Notes: generated from the letters alone by a model not told the origin. A stretch of DNA of 64,000 nucleotides from Blautia schinkii DSM 10518 (GCA_000702025.1 JNKJ01000027.1:23339-87338); one strand, 5' to 3'. Counted from the first letter of the stretch, positions 1-8,227 are shown. Program-made: numbers and translations.

Positions 1-557
1 TGGACTGCAGTTCATTGATGCTGAACAATAAAAAAGGAGCTTACCTTGCGGTAAGCCACCTTTTCTCCCTTGGTCATAAAAATATTGCCTTTATTACCGG
101 TCCACTAAACTCTGCCAGTTCTCAGGAACGTTTGGACGGAATATATTGGGCCTACGAAGCTGCTAATCTTACACTTTCAAATAAATATATATTTCACGGT
201 GATTACCTGATGTCAGGGGGAATTTCCGCCGCTGAAAAAATATTGAAAACCACCGAAGCTACAGCTATTTTTGCTTTTAATGACGTTATGGCAATTGGCG
301 CATACCATCAGATTCGTAAACAAGGATTATCGGTTCCTGACGATATATCAATCATAGGCTTCGATGATATCAGTTTTTCTGATATGCTGGAGGTTCCTTT
401 GACTACCATCAGCCAGCCAACTTATGAAATCGGTCTGGAAACGGCACGGCGTGTGGTGTATGAGATTGAGCATCCGGATGCCCAAAAACAGACAATTTTA
501 TTCGAGCCGCAGCTTATCACGCGCAAAAGTGTACGCAGTATGCGTGAGACGAAATGA
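1..557 (+). CDS. LacI-family transcriptional regulator, C-terminal part (5' end outside window)
   Basis: The reading frame is open to the left edge (in frame from base 3), so only about 185 C-terminal residues are seen. They form the periplasmic-binding-protein-like effector domain of LacI/GalR repressors: HKNIAFITGP near the beginning, then AIFAFNDVMAIGA and DISIIGFDDISFSDMLEVPLTTISQP, which is the usual ligand-pocket and dimer-interface order. The DNA-binding helix-turn-helix lies upstream of the window. Family members sense sugars or nucleosides and regulate adjacent catabolic genes, but the target operon is not visible here. The gene converges on the S66 peptidase, with a hairpin between them. 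Confidence 0.9.
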   Translation, partial: DCSSLMLNNKKGAYLAVSHLFSLGHKNIAFITGPLNSASSQERLDGIYWAYEAANLTLSNKYIFHGDYLMSGGISAAEKILKTTEATAIFAFNDVMAIGAYHQIRKQGLSVPDDISIIGFDDISFSDMLEVPLTTISQPTYEIGLETARRVVYEIEHPDAQKQTILFEPQLITRKSVRSMRETK

Positions 558-619
558 TGCATCTGTTCCGGCAATCAATCCGCATCTGAAGAAAATATAT
601 ACAGACCACGAACTTGAAC

Positions 620-658
620 CTGCTTGAACTATCAAGAAATACTTAATAGTTCAAGCAG
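620..658. terminator. Hairpin between convergent genes
   Basis: Perfect 13-bp arms CTGCTTGAACTAT (620-632) and ATAGTTCAAGCAG (646-658) enclose a 13-nt loop. It sits between the convergent LacI-type and S66 genes, where a bidirectional terminator is expected. There is no clear T-tract on either side, so the terminator call is moderate. Confidence 0.5.
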
Positions 659-720
659 TATGATCCAGCAGATTAAGCACACCATAAACAACACAACACT
701 GATAAACCCGATATTTCCAC

Positions 721-1719
721 TTAGTCCAACGGACCCTCCAGCAGCACCACCTGCTTATTCCCGGCATCCAGGCGCACTCTGCATCCAATGGGCATTGTGA
801 GCATAGGATGTGTGTGGCAGCAGTCAAAATCAGCAAGCACTGGCAGTTTTGTGTCACCGAGCACCTCCATTAATATCTCATACGGTCTGCGGTCGGTGCC
901 ATTATCATCAAATTTCTCATGCTTTCCAAGAATAATCCCACCAGCTTTTTCAAAAACTCCGGCGAGTTTCATAAGGGAAAAGCTGCGTTCAATCGTGCAG
1001 GCGTCTTTCAACGAATCCTCCAGCAAAAGTATGTCCCCTTCCCTGATTTCCGGCATGTATTCCGTGCCAAAGAAGCCCTCAATGGTATTTAGATTTCCGC
1101 CAATCAGCCTTCCCTCCGAAGCTCCAGGCTGCACACAAATCCACTCATTTTCATAGTGTGCTTTTTCCCGGTCCTGTTTGGACCAGTCAATAAATTCATC
1201 CGTCCAGTAGGGCGGTTGCGGGTATATGTATGGCACCTGTGCTTTACCACACAATATCTCTGTGAAGCCGTCATAAGTCATGTCTACAAAAGACGGTAGC
1301 TCCCCAAAGGATGAGGCAAGGGCAGGGCCATAGAAAGTGATAAGTCCTGTTTTGGCATACACTGCCAGCAGCAATGCCGTTGTATCCGAGTACCCGATGA
1401 TAATTTTCGGATGCTTTTTCAAATACTCATAGTCAATATAGGGCAGGATGGAATTGGTATTGTTCCCTCCTATGGAAGCCATGAGAACATGTACCTCATC
1501 ATTATAGAGAAGGTCGTTAAATTCCTGTGCGCGCTCAGCAATCGTGCCTGAACGGTAAAAATCCCTCTTTCCATGTAAGGAGCCATCTGTCACGCAGAAC
1601 CCCTTATCCTCCAGATATTCCTTTCCCCTGTTGTATCTCACCGGAGCTGTACATGATACAGGTGAGGAAGCGGTAAACACACCGATTCCCTGTCCGGGCT
1701 TTAATGCTGCTACTTTCAT
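721..1719 (-). CDS. S66-family peptidase (LD-carboxypeptidase / MccF-like)
   Basis: 332 residues, a usual length for family S66. These serine peptidases cleave L,D bonds in muropeptides or, in the MccF branch, acyl-adenylate bonds of microcin C-like compounds. The N-terminal KPGQGIGVFTASSP strand, the ASIGGNNTNSILPYIDY segment and the nucleophile elbow GYSDTTALL (Ser about residue 111) are visible. The C-terminal half contains RLIGGNLNTIEGFFGTEY and ILLLEDS, in the region where the catalytic Glu and His are carried. The GGNNTNS sequence matches the MccF-like branch (GGxxSN loop) better than cytoplasmic LdcA. No signal peptide, so cytoplasmic. Monocistronic; faces a Crp/Fnr gene on the same strand 60 bp upstream. 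Cell-wall recycling versus toxin-immunity role cannot be decided from sequence. Confidence 0.88.
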   Translation of the reverse strand: MKVAALKPGQGIGVFTASSPVSCTAPVRYNRGKEYLEDKGFCVTDGSLHGKRDFYRSGTIAERAQEFNDLLYNDEVHVLMASIGGNNTNSILPYIDYEYLKKHPKIIIGYSDTTALLLAVYAKTGLITFYGPALASSFGELPSFVDMTYDGFTEILCGKAQVPYIYPQPPYWTDEFIDWSKQDREKAHYENEWICVQPGASEGRLIGGNLNTIEGFFGTEYMPEIREGDILLLEDSLKDACTIERSFSLMKLAGVFEKAGGIILGKHEKFDDNGTDRRPYEILMEVLGDTKLPVLADFDCCHTHPMLTMPIGCRVRLDAGNKQVVLLEGPLD

Positions 1720-1778
1720 CTTAATGATCCTTTCATTTTTAGGTTTATGTTAGCACTTTGTAATAAGGAGATGGCAAA

Positions 1779-2405
1779 TCAAGAACAAATAATCTCCTCA
1801 AGCATACCAATATTCGTTATATAAAATTGATGTTTATGGTAATCAATTAATCCTTCTTCTTTGCATTGTGAAATCACCCGGTTCAGGCTGCGCAAAGGCG
1901 CACACACCTCGTTTGCAAGCTTTTCTTTGTTCAAAGTATTCAGCGTTCCGGATTCATGGTGTCGATACAGACAATGCAGCACCCGCTGCCTAAGAGTCAT
2001 GGAAGAACTGCGAATATATGCATCTGAATTATCGGCAATTTTAGAAGCCATCTGCTCGAGAAGAAATTGGCAAAAATCCCTGTCACTGCTTGCCCATAAT
2101 ATAACCGTTTCTTTCTTAATAACGGCTACTTCGCAATCCTCACACGCTGTAATCCCCAGAGTTGTCCGGTCAGAGCAAAATAGCTCTATTTCGCCAAAAC
2201 AATTATTTTTATGATATCTATACAACGATATAAACATTCCATTTGCTGTATATTCATATACCTCTGCCATACCTTCCAATAGAAGAAACAGATATGTATT
2301 TTTCTCTTCCGGATAAAGAATATGGCTTCCTTTGGGATAACGACGGTTCATAATAGATGAACCTACCGTATCCGGGGCTTTCTGTATAAGCTGACGTAAG
2401 TCCAT
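1779..2405 (-). CDS. Crp/Fnr-family transcriptional regulator
   Basis: 208 residues with an N-terminal cyclic-nucleotide-binding-type beta-barrel (GSHILYPEEKNTYLFLLLEG, NCFGEIELF) and a C-terminal winged helix (residues about 140-200: LRQRVLHCLYRH, KLANEVCAPLRSLNRVISQCKEEGLI). No cluster of N-terminal cysteines for an Fe-S cluster as in FNR, and the phosphate-binding Arg of CRP is not evident, so the effector is unknown. The start is supported by AAAGGAGAG upstream of ATG. The gene is divergent from a nucleoside hydrolase, and a GGTCA-N2-TGACC palindrome lies between them; it is a natural candidate binding site for this protein. Confidence 0.88.
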   Translation of the reverse strand: MDLRQLIQKAPDTVGSSIMNRRYPKGSHILYPEEKNTYLFLLLEGMAEVYEYTANGMFISLYRYHKNNCFGEIELFCSDRTTLGITACEDCEVAVIKKETVILWASSDRDFCQFLLEQMASKIADNSDAYIRSSSMTLRQRVLHCLYRHHESGTLNTLNKEKLANEVCAPLRSLNRVISQCKEEGLIDYHKHQFYITNIGMLEEIICS

Positions 2406-2501
2406 AATTTATCTCTCCTTTTAAAAATTAAAACATAAATCAGCCCTTTTTACAAGGCTTTCATCCGTCCTGTTCAAATGGGTTCATATAATTTTTCGTT
2501 T

Positions 2502-2513
2502 GGTCAAATGACC
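2502..2513 (+). promoter_or_regulatory. Palindromic operator candidate upstream of nucleoside hydrolase
   Basis: GGTCAAATGACC is a 12-bp palindrome (arms GGTCA/TGACC). A -10 box TATAAT lies at 2537-2542, with no good -35 box at the proper distance. If transcription starts near 2549, the palindrome is centred near -41.5, the classic position for a Crp/Fnr class II activator. The neighbouring divergent Crp/Fnr gene makes this plausible; binding is inferred. Confidence 0.45.
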
Positions 2514-2579
2514 TTTTTTCCGCCTGTCTTATTTCCTATAATCCATATATAAAGAACAACACACAGGGAGGAATTAGGA

Positions 2580-3536
2580 ATGCGCAGAATTATTATTGAC
2601 ACAGATTGCGGGAGTGACGATGCCGTTGCTATTATGATGGCATTAAAGTCAGAAAACGTAATCGTAGAGGCTATCACCACGATAGGCGGAAATGTTCCGC
2701 TCCCACTGGCCACACGCAATGCTTTGATGACCATGGAAGTAAGCAATGGGCAAATGCCGCCGCTGTATATGGGGACTGAAAAGCCACTTTTTAAGGAACT
2801 GGTAACAGCCGTAAATGTGCATGGAAATGATGGGATGGGTGACATGGATTTAATCCATCCTGCCACTCAGCCACAAAAGGAACATGCCGTCGATGCCATT
2901 TTAAAATTAGTGGAGACTTATCCTCACGAAATTGAAATCGTAACCATAGGGCCCGCCACAAACATTGCACTGGCAATTATGAAAAAACCAACTGTAATGA
3001 AAAAGGTAAAACATATATACAGTATGGGTACCGCCGGATTCGGTCCCGGAAACTGTACGCCTGTATCAGAATTTAATGTCTATGTGGATGCAGAGGCATA
3101 TCATGTGATGATAAATGCAGGTATCCCGGTTACTATTATTGGATTTGACGTATGCCTTGGCGATGCGGCACTTACCAGGAAAGAGCTGGATATTTTGTTA
3201 AACAGCTCCGTCAAAGCGGCAGAGTTTGCCGTAAATTGCAATTGCAAATTAATCGACTATAACCTGACGGCGAATGGGAAATATTTTTTAGATCTGCCGG
3301 ATGCTGTAGCAATGGCAGCCTTCCTGTGGCCGGAAGTAGTGATAGAGAAGAAGAAATGTTATGCGCACGTATGTCTGGAGCATTCGGATACATATGGACA
3401 GGTTATTTTAAATGACGGAAGAAAGCTTGCAATTCAGGAAGGCTTTTTAGGAAAAACACCAAATGTAGAAGTGTGCACCAAATTTGATAATCAAAAGATG
3501 AAGAAATATATGATGGACTTATTAATGAAAAAGTGA
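2580..3536 (+). CDS. Nucleoside hydrolase (IunH family)
   Basis: 318 residues, normal for inosine-uridine-preferring nucleoside N-ribohydrolases, which split nucleosides into base and ribose. The calcium-binding N-terminal signature reads IIIDTDCGSDDAVAIMMAL (canonical DTDPGxDDA, here with Cys in place of Pro), followed by TTIGGNVPLPLATRNAL, the VHGNDGMGD loop and EIVTIGPATNIALA. The C-terminal active-site His found in many relatives (HDPxA-like) reads LPDAVAM here, so substrate preference may differ. GGAGG precedes the ATG. The position next to a divergent Crp/Fnr regulator suggests controlled salvage of purine or pyrimidine nucleosides. Cytoplasmic. Confidence 0.92.
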   Translation: MRRIIIDTDCGSDDAVAIMMALKSENVIVEAITTIGGNVPLPLATRNALMTMEVSNGQMPPLYMGTEKPLFKELVTAVNVHGNDGMGDMDLIHPATQPQKEHAVDAILKLVETYPHEIEIVTIGPATNIALAIMKKPTVMKKVKHIYSMGTAGFGPGNCTPVSEFNVYVDAEAYHVMINAGIPVTIIGFDVCLGDAALTRKELDILLNSSVKAAEFAVNCNCKLIDYNLTANGKYFLDLPDAVAMAAFLWPEVVIEKKKCYAHVCLEHSDTYGQVILNDGRKLAIQEGFLGKTPNVEVCTKFDNQKMKKYMMDLLMKK

Positions 3537-3579
3537 TAATTTTATAATATCTTATTTTCATTTAAGCAGGAGGTACCCG

Positions 3580-3915
3580 ATGGCTCAAATCATAACTTCC
3601 GTCATATTCTTTGCCGTGTCAGCCCTATGTGTGTTTTATGGCCTCCGCGCCTGGAATTATAAGGGTCCTATACTTATGAACAAATATCTTCTGGCAAGCG
3701 ATGAAGAAAAGGCAATGCTTAAGCGCCAGCCGGAAAGTGAGAAAAAAGCCGATTACCGCTATGCTGCCAGGTTGTCATTCGGGATTGCGGCGGCGGCTTT
3801 TTTCTGCGCGCTGGGGATTCTGGTCAGGATGTTTTTTACATGGGTCGGCATAGCGGTTCTGGCTTTCCTGGTAATCTACGCACTGGCGGAATTGTTCAGG
3901 CATAACCGTAATTAG
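3580..3915 (+). CDS. Small membrane protein, DUF3784-like
   Basis: 111 residues with an N-terminal membrane segment (residues 1-24), a charged cytoplasmic stretch containing KGPILMNKYLLASDEEKAML and two C-terminal hydrophobic segments (about 63-100). This layout resembles short DUF3784-type proteins of Firmicutes, but assignment rests on pattern only. The start follows AGGAGG at 6 bases. It lies 44 bp behind the nucleoside hydrolase and may be cotranscribed. Function unknown. Confidence 0.6.
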   Translation: MAQIITSVIFFAVSALCVFYGLRAWNYKGPILMNKYLLASDEEKAMLKRQPESEKKADYRYAARLSFGIAAAAFFCALGILVRMFFTWVGIAVLAFLVIYALAELFRHNRN

Positions 3916-3934
3916 CCTACGTTCTGCTTGAAAA

Positions 3935-4345
3935 TTATTTTTTCTTTATAAATGAACCTAACATCAGCCCGACGGGCATTCCCAAACACATCCCTATGCT
4001 CTGAGACAGGCCGGGGATCAGGCTGCCCGCCAGAAATCCTCCACACAATCCAAAAAGCAGGCCTAAGGACATGTAATTGTAATTTTCATTCTGTTTTTCA
4101 TCCTGACTATTATCTTGTTTTATGTCTTGTTTTATGTCTTGTTTTATGTCTTGTTCTATGTCTTGTTTATCATTCAGAATTTCATCATCTGGGATTTTAT
4201 GATTCTCCTGTCTGGCAACGATTTTTTTGTCATTTGTGTCTGATGTTTTGGATTTTGCTTTTTTTACTGCTATAAAAGCAATACAGATTGCAAGCGTTAT
4301 CCCGAGTATTACCCAGGGTAAAGCAGCGATAATAAAATCGGCCAT
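3935..4345 (-). CDS. Hypothetical membrane protein with DIKQ repeats
   Basis: 136 residues: an N-terminal membrane anchor (WVILGITLAICIAFIAV), a charged linker, then a run of near-identical 4-residue units (DIEQ/DIKQ, about residues 62-77) encoded by 12-bp direct repeats (about 4104-4165), and a glycine-rich C-terminal hydrophobic pair (LLFGLCGGFLAGSLIPG, CLGMPVGLMLGSFI). A GGAGGAG ribosome site precedes the ATG. It is last in the PadR-DUF2812 operon (37-bp gap). The C-terminal part may be a glycine-zipper-like helical hairpin. The repeat is prone to length change by slippage. Function not recognised. Confidence 0.7.
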   Translation of the reverse strand: MADFIIAALPWVILGITLAICIAFIAVKKAKSKTSDTNDKKIVARQENHKIPDDEILNDKQDIEQDIKQDIKQDIKQDNSQDEKQNENYNYMSLGLLFGLCGGFLAGSLIPGLSQSIGMCLGMPVGLMLGSFIKKK

Positions 4346-4381
4346 TTCTACTCCTCCTTGTCCTCCCCGTTTTCCTGTATT

Positions 4382-4924
4382 TTACTCCCTGATTTCCCGT
4401 TCTCTTTTTAATCTGCGATATTTGCGGACGGACCGGATGATTCCCGGTATAATACAAAGGGCCAGAATCAGAGGAATACATGCGATAATAACGTTGATAG
4501 CCATACCATATGCAATACCTACCACCAGGTTAAACACGCCGGCCCAGACTTCAAAGATAAACAGGAACACCAGTAAAATATTAATTCTTCTTAAGTGTGC
4601 AACTCTGGAATCCATATCCGAATATAACTCAAAGGGCTCATCCTCTGCCTTTTTGCGGAAATATACCCAACGGCTGACAGATGCCACATATTCGGCCCCC
4701 ATTTCCTCCATAAATCGGATGTAACGCTCACTTTCCGGATGTGTCGGAAGATTTTCCAAAAGTTCTACACGATACTGGTACTCTCCCGGAAGTCCTTCCT
4801 CAAATACATACTTCGCTACCCCCACATCTGTGAGATTCAGGCCTTTGGCTGCCATTTTATTGATCCACTTCTCCTCATCCTCAAAATGCCATGCCGTAAA
4901 AACCTTATGAATTATTTTTTTCAT
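4382..4924 (-). CDS. DUF2812 domain-containing membrane protein
   Basis: 180 residues from the ATG at 4924, chosen because GGAGG lies 8 bases upstream; a longer frame to 4954 has no such support. The N-terminal 120 residues match the DUF2812 pattern (FTAWHFEDEEKWINKMAAKG, YQYRVELLENLPTHPESERY, GAEYVASVSRWVYFRKK), and two membrane helices follow (ILLVFLFIFEVWAGVFNLV, AINVIIACIPLILALCIIPG). DUF2812 proteins are typically encoded next to PadR regulators, as here (20-bp overlap with the upstream gene), and are thought to act in the envelope; biochemical role unknown. Confidence 0.85.
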   Translation of the reverse strand: MKKIIHKVFTAWHFEDEEKWINKMAAKGLNLTDVGVAKYVFEEGLPGEYQYRVELLENLPTHPESERYIRFMEEMGAEYVASVSRWVYFRKKAEDEPFELYSDMDSRVAHLRRINILLVFLFIFEVWAGVFNLVVGIAYGMAINVIIACIPLILALCIIPGIIRSVRKYRRLKREREIRE

Positions 4925-5237
4925 CCGTCCATCCTCCGGTAATCTCTTCCCCATTATGCAGCAATTCCTTAAGTCTTGCGATTTCCGTCATTACCACGTT
5001 TCTTCCGGTCTCTGTAAGCAGGTATTCCTTTTTCCGGCTGCTGCCGCTTCCGGGCAAAGCTTTAATCCAGCCTTTCTCCAGAAGGGTATTGAGCGCGCCG
5101 TACAGTGTCCCCGCAGCCAGCCGCACCCTGCCGTTGCTCAGCCTTTCCGTATTCTGCATAATTCCGTATCCATGCAGAGGAGTATCCAAGGACAGCAGGA
5201 TATAATAAACTGCCTCTGTCAATGCAATTGATTCCAT
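4905..5237 (-). CDS. PadR-family transcriptional regulator
   Basis: 110 residues starting at MESIALTEAVYYILLSL; AGAGG lies 7 bases before this ATG, whereas the upstream extension to 5279 is not supported. The winged-helix core shows TPLHGYGIMQ, VRLAAGTLYGALNTLLEKGWI and KKEYLLTETGRNVVMTEIARLKELL, the standard PadR subfamily 2 pattern. These repressors sense small molecules or envelope stress and usually control a co-operonic membrane protein; here DUF2812 follows with overlap. A strong promoter with a palindrome just downstream of the -10 box precedes it, suggesting autorepression. Confidence 0.9.
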   Translation of the reverse strand: MESIALTEAVYYILLSLDTPLHGYGIMQNTERLSNGRVRLAAGTLYGALNTLLEKGWIKALPGSGSSRKKEYLLTETGRNVVMTEIARLKELLHNGEEITGGWTDEKNNS

Positions 5238-5362
5238 ATACAATACCTCTTCGTTCGTTCTTTTACTGCTTTCGCCCAAACTATCATACTTATGTGCAAA
5301 CTTATCATAGCTTCCCTGATTATGTTTTTGACTATTACATCATTCCTTATTACGGTTCACGT

Positions 5363-5413
5363 TATATCGTCAAACGATATATTTAGTATAACGGCTGCCG
5401 ATAAATTTGTCAA
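5363..5413 (-). promoter_or_regulatory. Promoter and palindromic operator of the padR operon
   Basis: On the minus strand, -35 TTGACA (5408-5413), 17-bp spacer and -10 TATACT (5385-5390) make a near-consensus sigma-A promoter. Directly downstream lies a perfect 8-bp inverted repeat with a 3-bp spacer, TATATCGT-N3-ACGATATA on the plus strand (5363-5381). A palindrome overlapping the start of transcription is a typical autorepressor site for PadR proteins; binding itself is inferred. Confidence 0.65.
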
Positions 5414-5510
5414 TGATAAGATAAACCCACAATCCAAACAGGCAATCCTCCGGAATTTATTTATATCACAGACAAGTGATACCTTTCTTATCATACAAAT
5501 GGATGTATTA

Positions 5511-5542
5511 ATATAAAAAGAATCCCGCGCAGGCAGGATTCT
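5511..5542 (-). terminator. Rho-independent terminator of anti-sigma operon
   Basis: Read on the minus strand, AGAATCC (5542-5536) pairs with GGATTCT (5525-5519) and is followed by TTTTATAT. It lies 13 bp after the stop codon of the zinc-finger anti-sigma gene. Confidence 0.75.
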
Positions 5543-5554
5543 CATTTATAAAAC

Positions 5555-6325
5555 TTATCTTTTCACAGACGGCTTTTTCCGTATTTGAATAACAATTCCG
5601 ATGACCAAAAGAATCATCCCAATAACCACATTTGCCAAACCATTACTTACAAATGAAGCAAAATAATCATTCAGATTATGATATTCCCCTGCCAGAATAT
5701 TAGTGATACAATTCGCCGGAACTGCCAGGAGTGCAATAATTGCAACAATAAGAACCGAATTCGCATGGAAAAATATATCGCAGGCTACGGCAAACCAGAT
5801 AATAACAGTCCACATCAAGGCAACCGGAATTCCAACCTTCCAAAACCACAAATCGCCGCTGTCCATAAGATAGTAAAGCACATATTGCACCACAGCTAAC
5901 AGTCCAAAGGTACATACATTCACAACCGCCAATGCCCTGACAAACTTATTCTTCGGGGACGCAATCCACACGTACGCGGGCAGATAAGCAGTCACAATTC
6001 CCGCCACAACAATATAAAACCAGGAAAGCTCTTTATCCACTGCCAGATTCACAATAAAACAGGTGATAACAGCAGCCACTGCCGAAATTCCCATAATCCA
6101 GTAGAAAATACTCATCTTTGATTTTCTCAAAAACTTCTTAAAGTCCTTGACCTCCGGTGCTGTCTCCGCCGGGATGGGGCGCTGCATCTGCTCCAACACC
6201 GCACAACATTCCCTGCACCCCTCCAAATGCTCTTCTATCGCGTGGTTCGTGGCCTCACTTGTCATTTTATCAATATATACCGGGAGCAAATCCCTCACGG
6301 TATCACACTCTAATCTTTGTCCCAT
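5555..6325 (-). CDS. Zinc-finger anti-sigma factor, multi-spanning membrane protein
   Basis: 256 residues. The N-terminal 50 residues hold the zf-HC2 anti-sigma motif, H-x3-C-x2-C in HLEGCREC, preceded by CDTVRDLLPVYID. After residue about 90 come five or six membrane helices (for example FYWIMGISAVAAVITCFIV, VALMWTVIIWFAVACDIFF, VVIGMILLVIGIVIQI). Such proteins hold an ECF sigma factor at the membrane and release it on an envelope signal. The gene overlaps the upstream sigma gene by 16 bp, which argues for a functional pair and translational coupling. Confidence 0.9.
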   Translation of the reverse strand: MGQRLECDTVRDLLPVYIDKMTSEATNHAIEEHLEGCRECCAVLEQMQRPIPAETAPEVKDFKKFLRKSKMSIFYWIMGISAVAAVITCFIVNLAVDKELSWFYIVVAGIVTAYLPAYVWIASPKNKFVRALAVVNVCTFGLLAVVQYVLYYLMDSGDLWFWKVGIPVALMWTVIIWFAVACDIFFHANSVLIVAIIALLAVPANCITNILAGEYHNLNDYFASFVSNGLANVVIGMILLVIGIVIQIRKKPSVKR

Positions 6326-6813
6326 TCTTCTCTTCCTTTCACTAATTTCTGTTTACCTCTGTAAAACGTAACCCTTGCCCATGTCTCTGTTTTTCCCATA
6401 ATATTTCCGATTTCCGCAAAGCTCAGCTCCCCGGTAAGCCGCAGATACATGACTTCCCGCGTGCTCATATCCAGATTGTGAAGCACCCGGAACAGCTCTA
6501 CCTTTTCCACATTGAGAAAATAGTCCTTCTCAATGTTATCAAAAGACTCTGCTTCATCCGCAATCTCTGACAGGGGTATTTCCTTATGCTTTTTCCTCTC
6601 CAGTTCTTTATACCACAGCCTCTTGGCAATCTGGCACAGCCAAACTGATATTTTACAGTCTCCGCGAAACCGATCGATTCCCTTTGTCGCCTGATAGAAA
6701 GTCTCCTGTGTGAGCTCCTCAGCCAAATCTGCATTATGGGTCAAGCAGAAAAGATATTTATAGACGGTCTTTACATTCGCCTCGTATACCTTTTCAATAT
6801 TCTGCTTATCCAC
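6310..6813 (-). CDS. ECF-type RNA polymerase sigma factor
   Basis: 167 residues from a GTG start at 6813, preceded by AGGAGG at 7 bases; a longer frame to 6945 lacks a ribosome site and would run into the neighbouring gene's hairpin. Region 2 reads YKYLFCLTHNADLAEELTQETFYQATKGIDRFRG-like with CKISVWLCQIAKRLWYKE, and region 4 reads MSTREVMYLRLTGELSFAEIGNIMGKTETWARVTFYRGKQKL. It directs transcription of an envelope-response regulon, probably including its own operon, and is controlled by the overlapping anti-sigma gene downstream. Confidence 0.93.
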   Translation of the reverse strand: MDKQNIEKVYEANVKTVYKYLFCLTHNADLAEELTQETFYQATKGIDRFRGDCKISVWLCQIAKRLWYKELERKKHKEIPLSEIADEAESFDNIEKDYFLNVEKVELFRVLHNLDMSTREVMYLRLTGELSFAEIGNIMGKTETWARVTFYRGKQKLVKGREEWDKD

Positions 6814-6894
6814 CCGTCCACCTCCTTCTATCATAAGTGCGGCAAAAACCCTATTCGTTACAAAAATATATGAAAAAAAATAATTTTTTTTATA

Positions 6895-6935
6895 CCAAAT
6901 GGAGGCCGGGAATTTAATCACCGGCCTCCATTTGG
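6895..6935 (-). terminator. Hairpin overlapping the end of exported protein gene, copy 1
   Basis: Perfect 15-bp arms CCAAATGGAGGCCGG (6895-6909) and CCGGCCTCCATTTGG (6921-6935) with an 11-nt loop. The upstream arm on the minus strand encodes the last residues (QMEAG), and the stop codon sits in the loop. An A/T-rich run follows. An almost identical hairpin ends the second copy at 8331-8371. Confidence 0.65.
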
Positions 6936-7735
6936 TTTGCCTCATCTATCTCCTGCTGAAATTTCTTTCTGGCCTCCTCGTCCATGTCCCACATTAGTCT
7001 CTTCTTGGTGCCCTCGCTCATCTCCCGCAGGGTTTGCTTTCTTATTTCCTCTCTTTTCTGCTTGTCCTTTTGATAATCTTCTTCGGACTCAAAGAAATTT
7101 ATCCATACATAATACCCTTCTTCTGAAGTATTTCTATCAGTCGAGCTTCTATGTACCCAGCAGTATCCTTTTGAAAGTGATACTTCCCACTCCCGTATGC
7201 TGTCATCGTCCGACACTTCCAATTCACTTAACGCACGATAGACCTCCTCTTTATCCTCAAAGCCGCCATAAAGCATTGTTCCCAAAATAATCCCCTGCTT
7301 CCAGTCCTCCCACGCAAAGGGCGCCCCATATAAGCCGTAGCCTCTTGAATCGAAAGAAATACTTAAATGACGTTTCCCTTCCACAAACCCACTGGAAACA
7401 CCACCATATAAAAGCGGTGACGTGGAATATTCATACTGCGTTTTCACTGGGTCACGAAATACATGTATGACACCTTCCACATTTTCCTTTGAAACCTGTT
7501 GTATCTCATCTTGAGGAATAACCCAGTCTAAACCAAGTTCATCCAGAGCATCTTTGATCACATCCTCCGACAACGGAAACTCTGGTTCAGGCAAACGCTC
7601 TTTTAAAACACTGTCGGATGCTTCTGTGCCAGTAATTTCTATACCTGTAACTTCTGTGCCGGAATTATCGCCCTGAAATCCAGCTAATGATAAGATAAAA
7701 ACCACCGTCAAAAAAGATAATAAATATTTTTTCAT
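6914..7735 (-). CDS. Exported hypothetical protein, duplicated copy 1
   Basis: 273 residues. MKKYLLSFLTVVFILSLAGFQ is a signal-peptide-like N-terminus; the position where a lipobox Cys would be (LAG-C) holds Phe, so it may be anchored or secreted rather than lipidated. The mature part is acidic and has no domain I recognise; it contains PEFPLSEDVIKDALDELGLDW and, near the end, MSEGTKKRLMWDMDEEARKKF. It is about 75-80% identical by eye to the gene at 8350-9156. The start follows AGGAGGTGTTCAGGT. Position behind an ECF sigma operon could mean envelope-stress control; this is only context. Confidence 0.75.
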   Translation of the reverse strand: MKKYLLSFLTVVFILSLAGFQGDNSGTEVTGIEITGTEASDSVLKERLPEPEFPLSEDVIKDALDELGLDWVIPQDEIQQVSKENVEGVIHVFRDPVKTQYEYSTSPLLYGGVSSGFVEGKRHLSISFDSRGYGLYGAPFAWEDWKQGIILGTMLYGGFEDKEEVYRALSELEVSDDDSIREWEVSLSKGYCWVHRSSTDRNTSEEGYYVWINFFESEEDYQKDKQKREEIRKQTLREMSEGTKKRLMWDMDEEARKKFQQEIDEANQMEAGD

Positions 7736-7913
7736 ACCTGAACACCTCCTCGTATTGGTATAATTAAGCTATGACTCCAGTTTCATCCCCCTCTTGCTAT
7801 ACTTAATTATATCATGTGTTCAGATATGCCGCCAGAATATATCGCGCAAATTTGTTAATATTTCGTAATTCAATTAACAATACCACATTATTATCAGCAT
7901 ATTAAACAGAAAT

Positions 7914-8052
7914 TCACATTTTCTTTACCATAACATCATAACACAAAAAATCATCATAGTTTGTTTGTATCAAATGAAATTCCTGCTCGAAATACCCTCT
8001 CTTTTAGTATATCCTCTTCGTAGACAGTGATGCAGCATACACAATATCTAGC
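7914..8052 (-). pseudogene. GNAT acetyltransferase 3' fragment created by duplication
   Basis: Translating the minus strand gives a version of the C-terminal 45 residues of the intact acetyltransferase at 9335-9793 (KRGYFEQEFHLIQTN, then YDDFLCYDVMVKKM), but a Gln codon has become TAA after KRIY and there is no 5' part. It is a remnant carried along with duplication unit 1 and cannot encode a working enzyme. Confidence 0.85.
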
Positions 8053-8227
8053 CTGGTACTCTTCCGGATCATCCATTATTATATATTTTTCATATTTCGG
8101 TCTTTATTTTTATATCAAATGTCTATAATCATATATTTTATTTCCAATAATCAAATTATAATAATATTAAAGAAAAGCAAAGAAAACAATTCACATCTTT
8201 CAGACATAAGAAATGGGGTGAAGATTT

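Larger units (their letters stand above)
6885..8052. repeat. Tandem duplication, unit 1
   Basis: This segment matches 8322 to about 9475 in the same orientation: terminator hairpin, exported-protein gene, its promoter region (more than 90% identical by eye from the ATG through the upstream 180 bp), and the 3' end of an acetyltransferase gene. The two units are separated by about 270 bp of unrelated sequence. Confidence 0.9.

Noticed and set aside
788..1156. 122-codon frame on plus strand
   Set aside because: Antisense to the S66 peptidase, no ribosome site and no recognisable product.
3952..4275. Plus-strand frame rich in VLCL repeats
   Set aside because: Mirror of the DIKQ repeat on the other strand; real gene is the minus-strand membrane protein with ribosome site.
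5292..5516. 74-codon frame on plus strand
   Set aside because: Covers the padR promoter and operator; no homology pattern.
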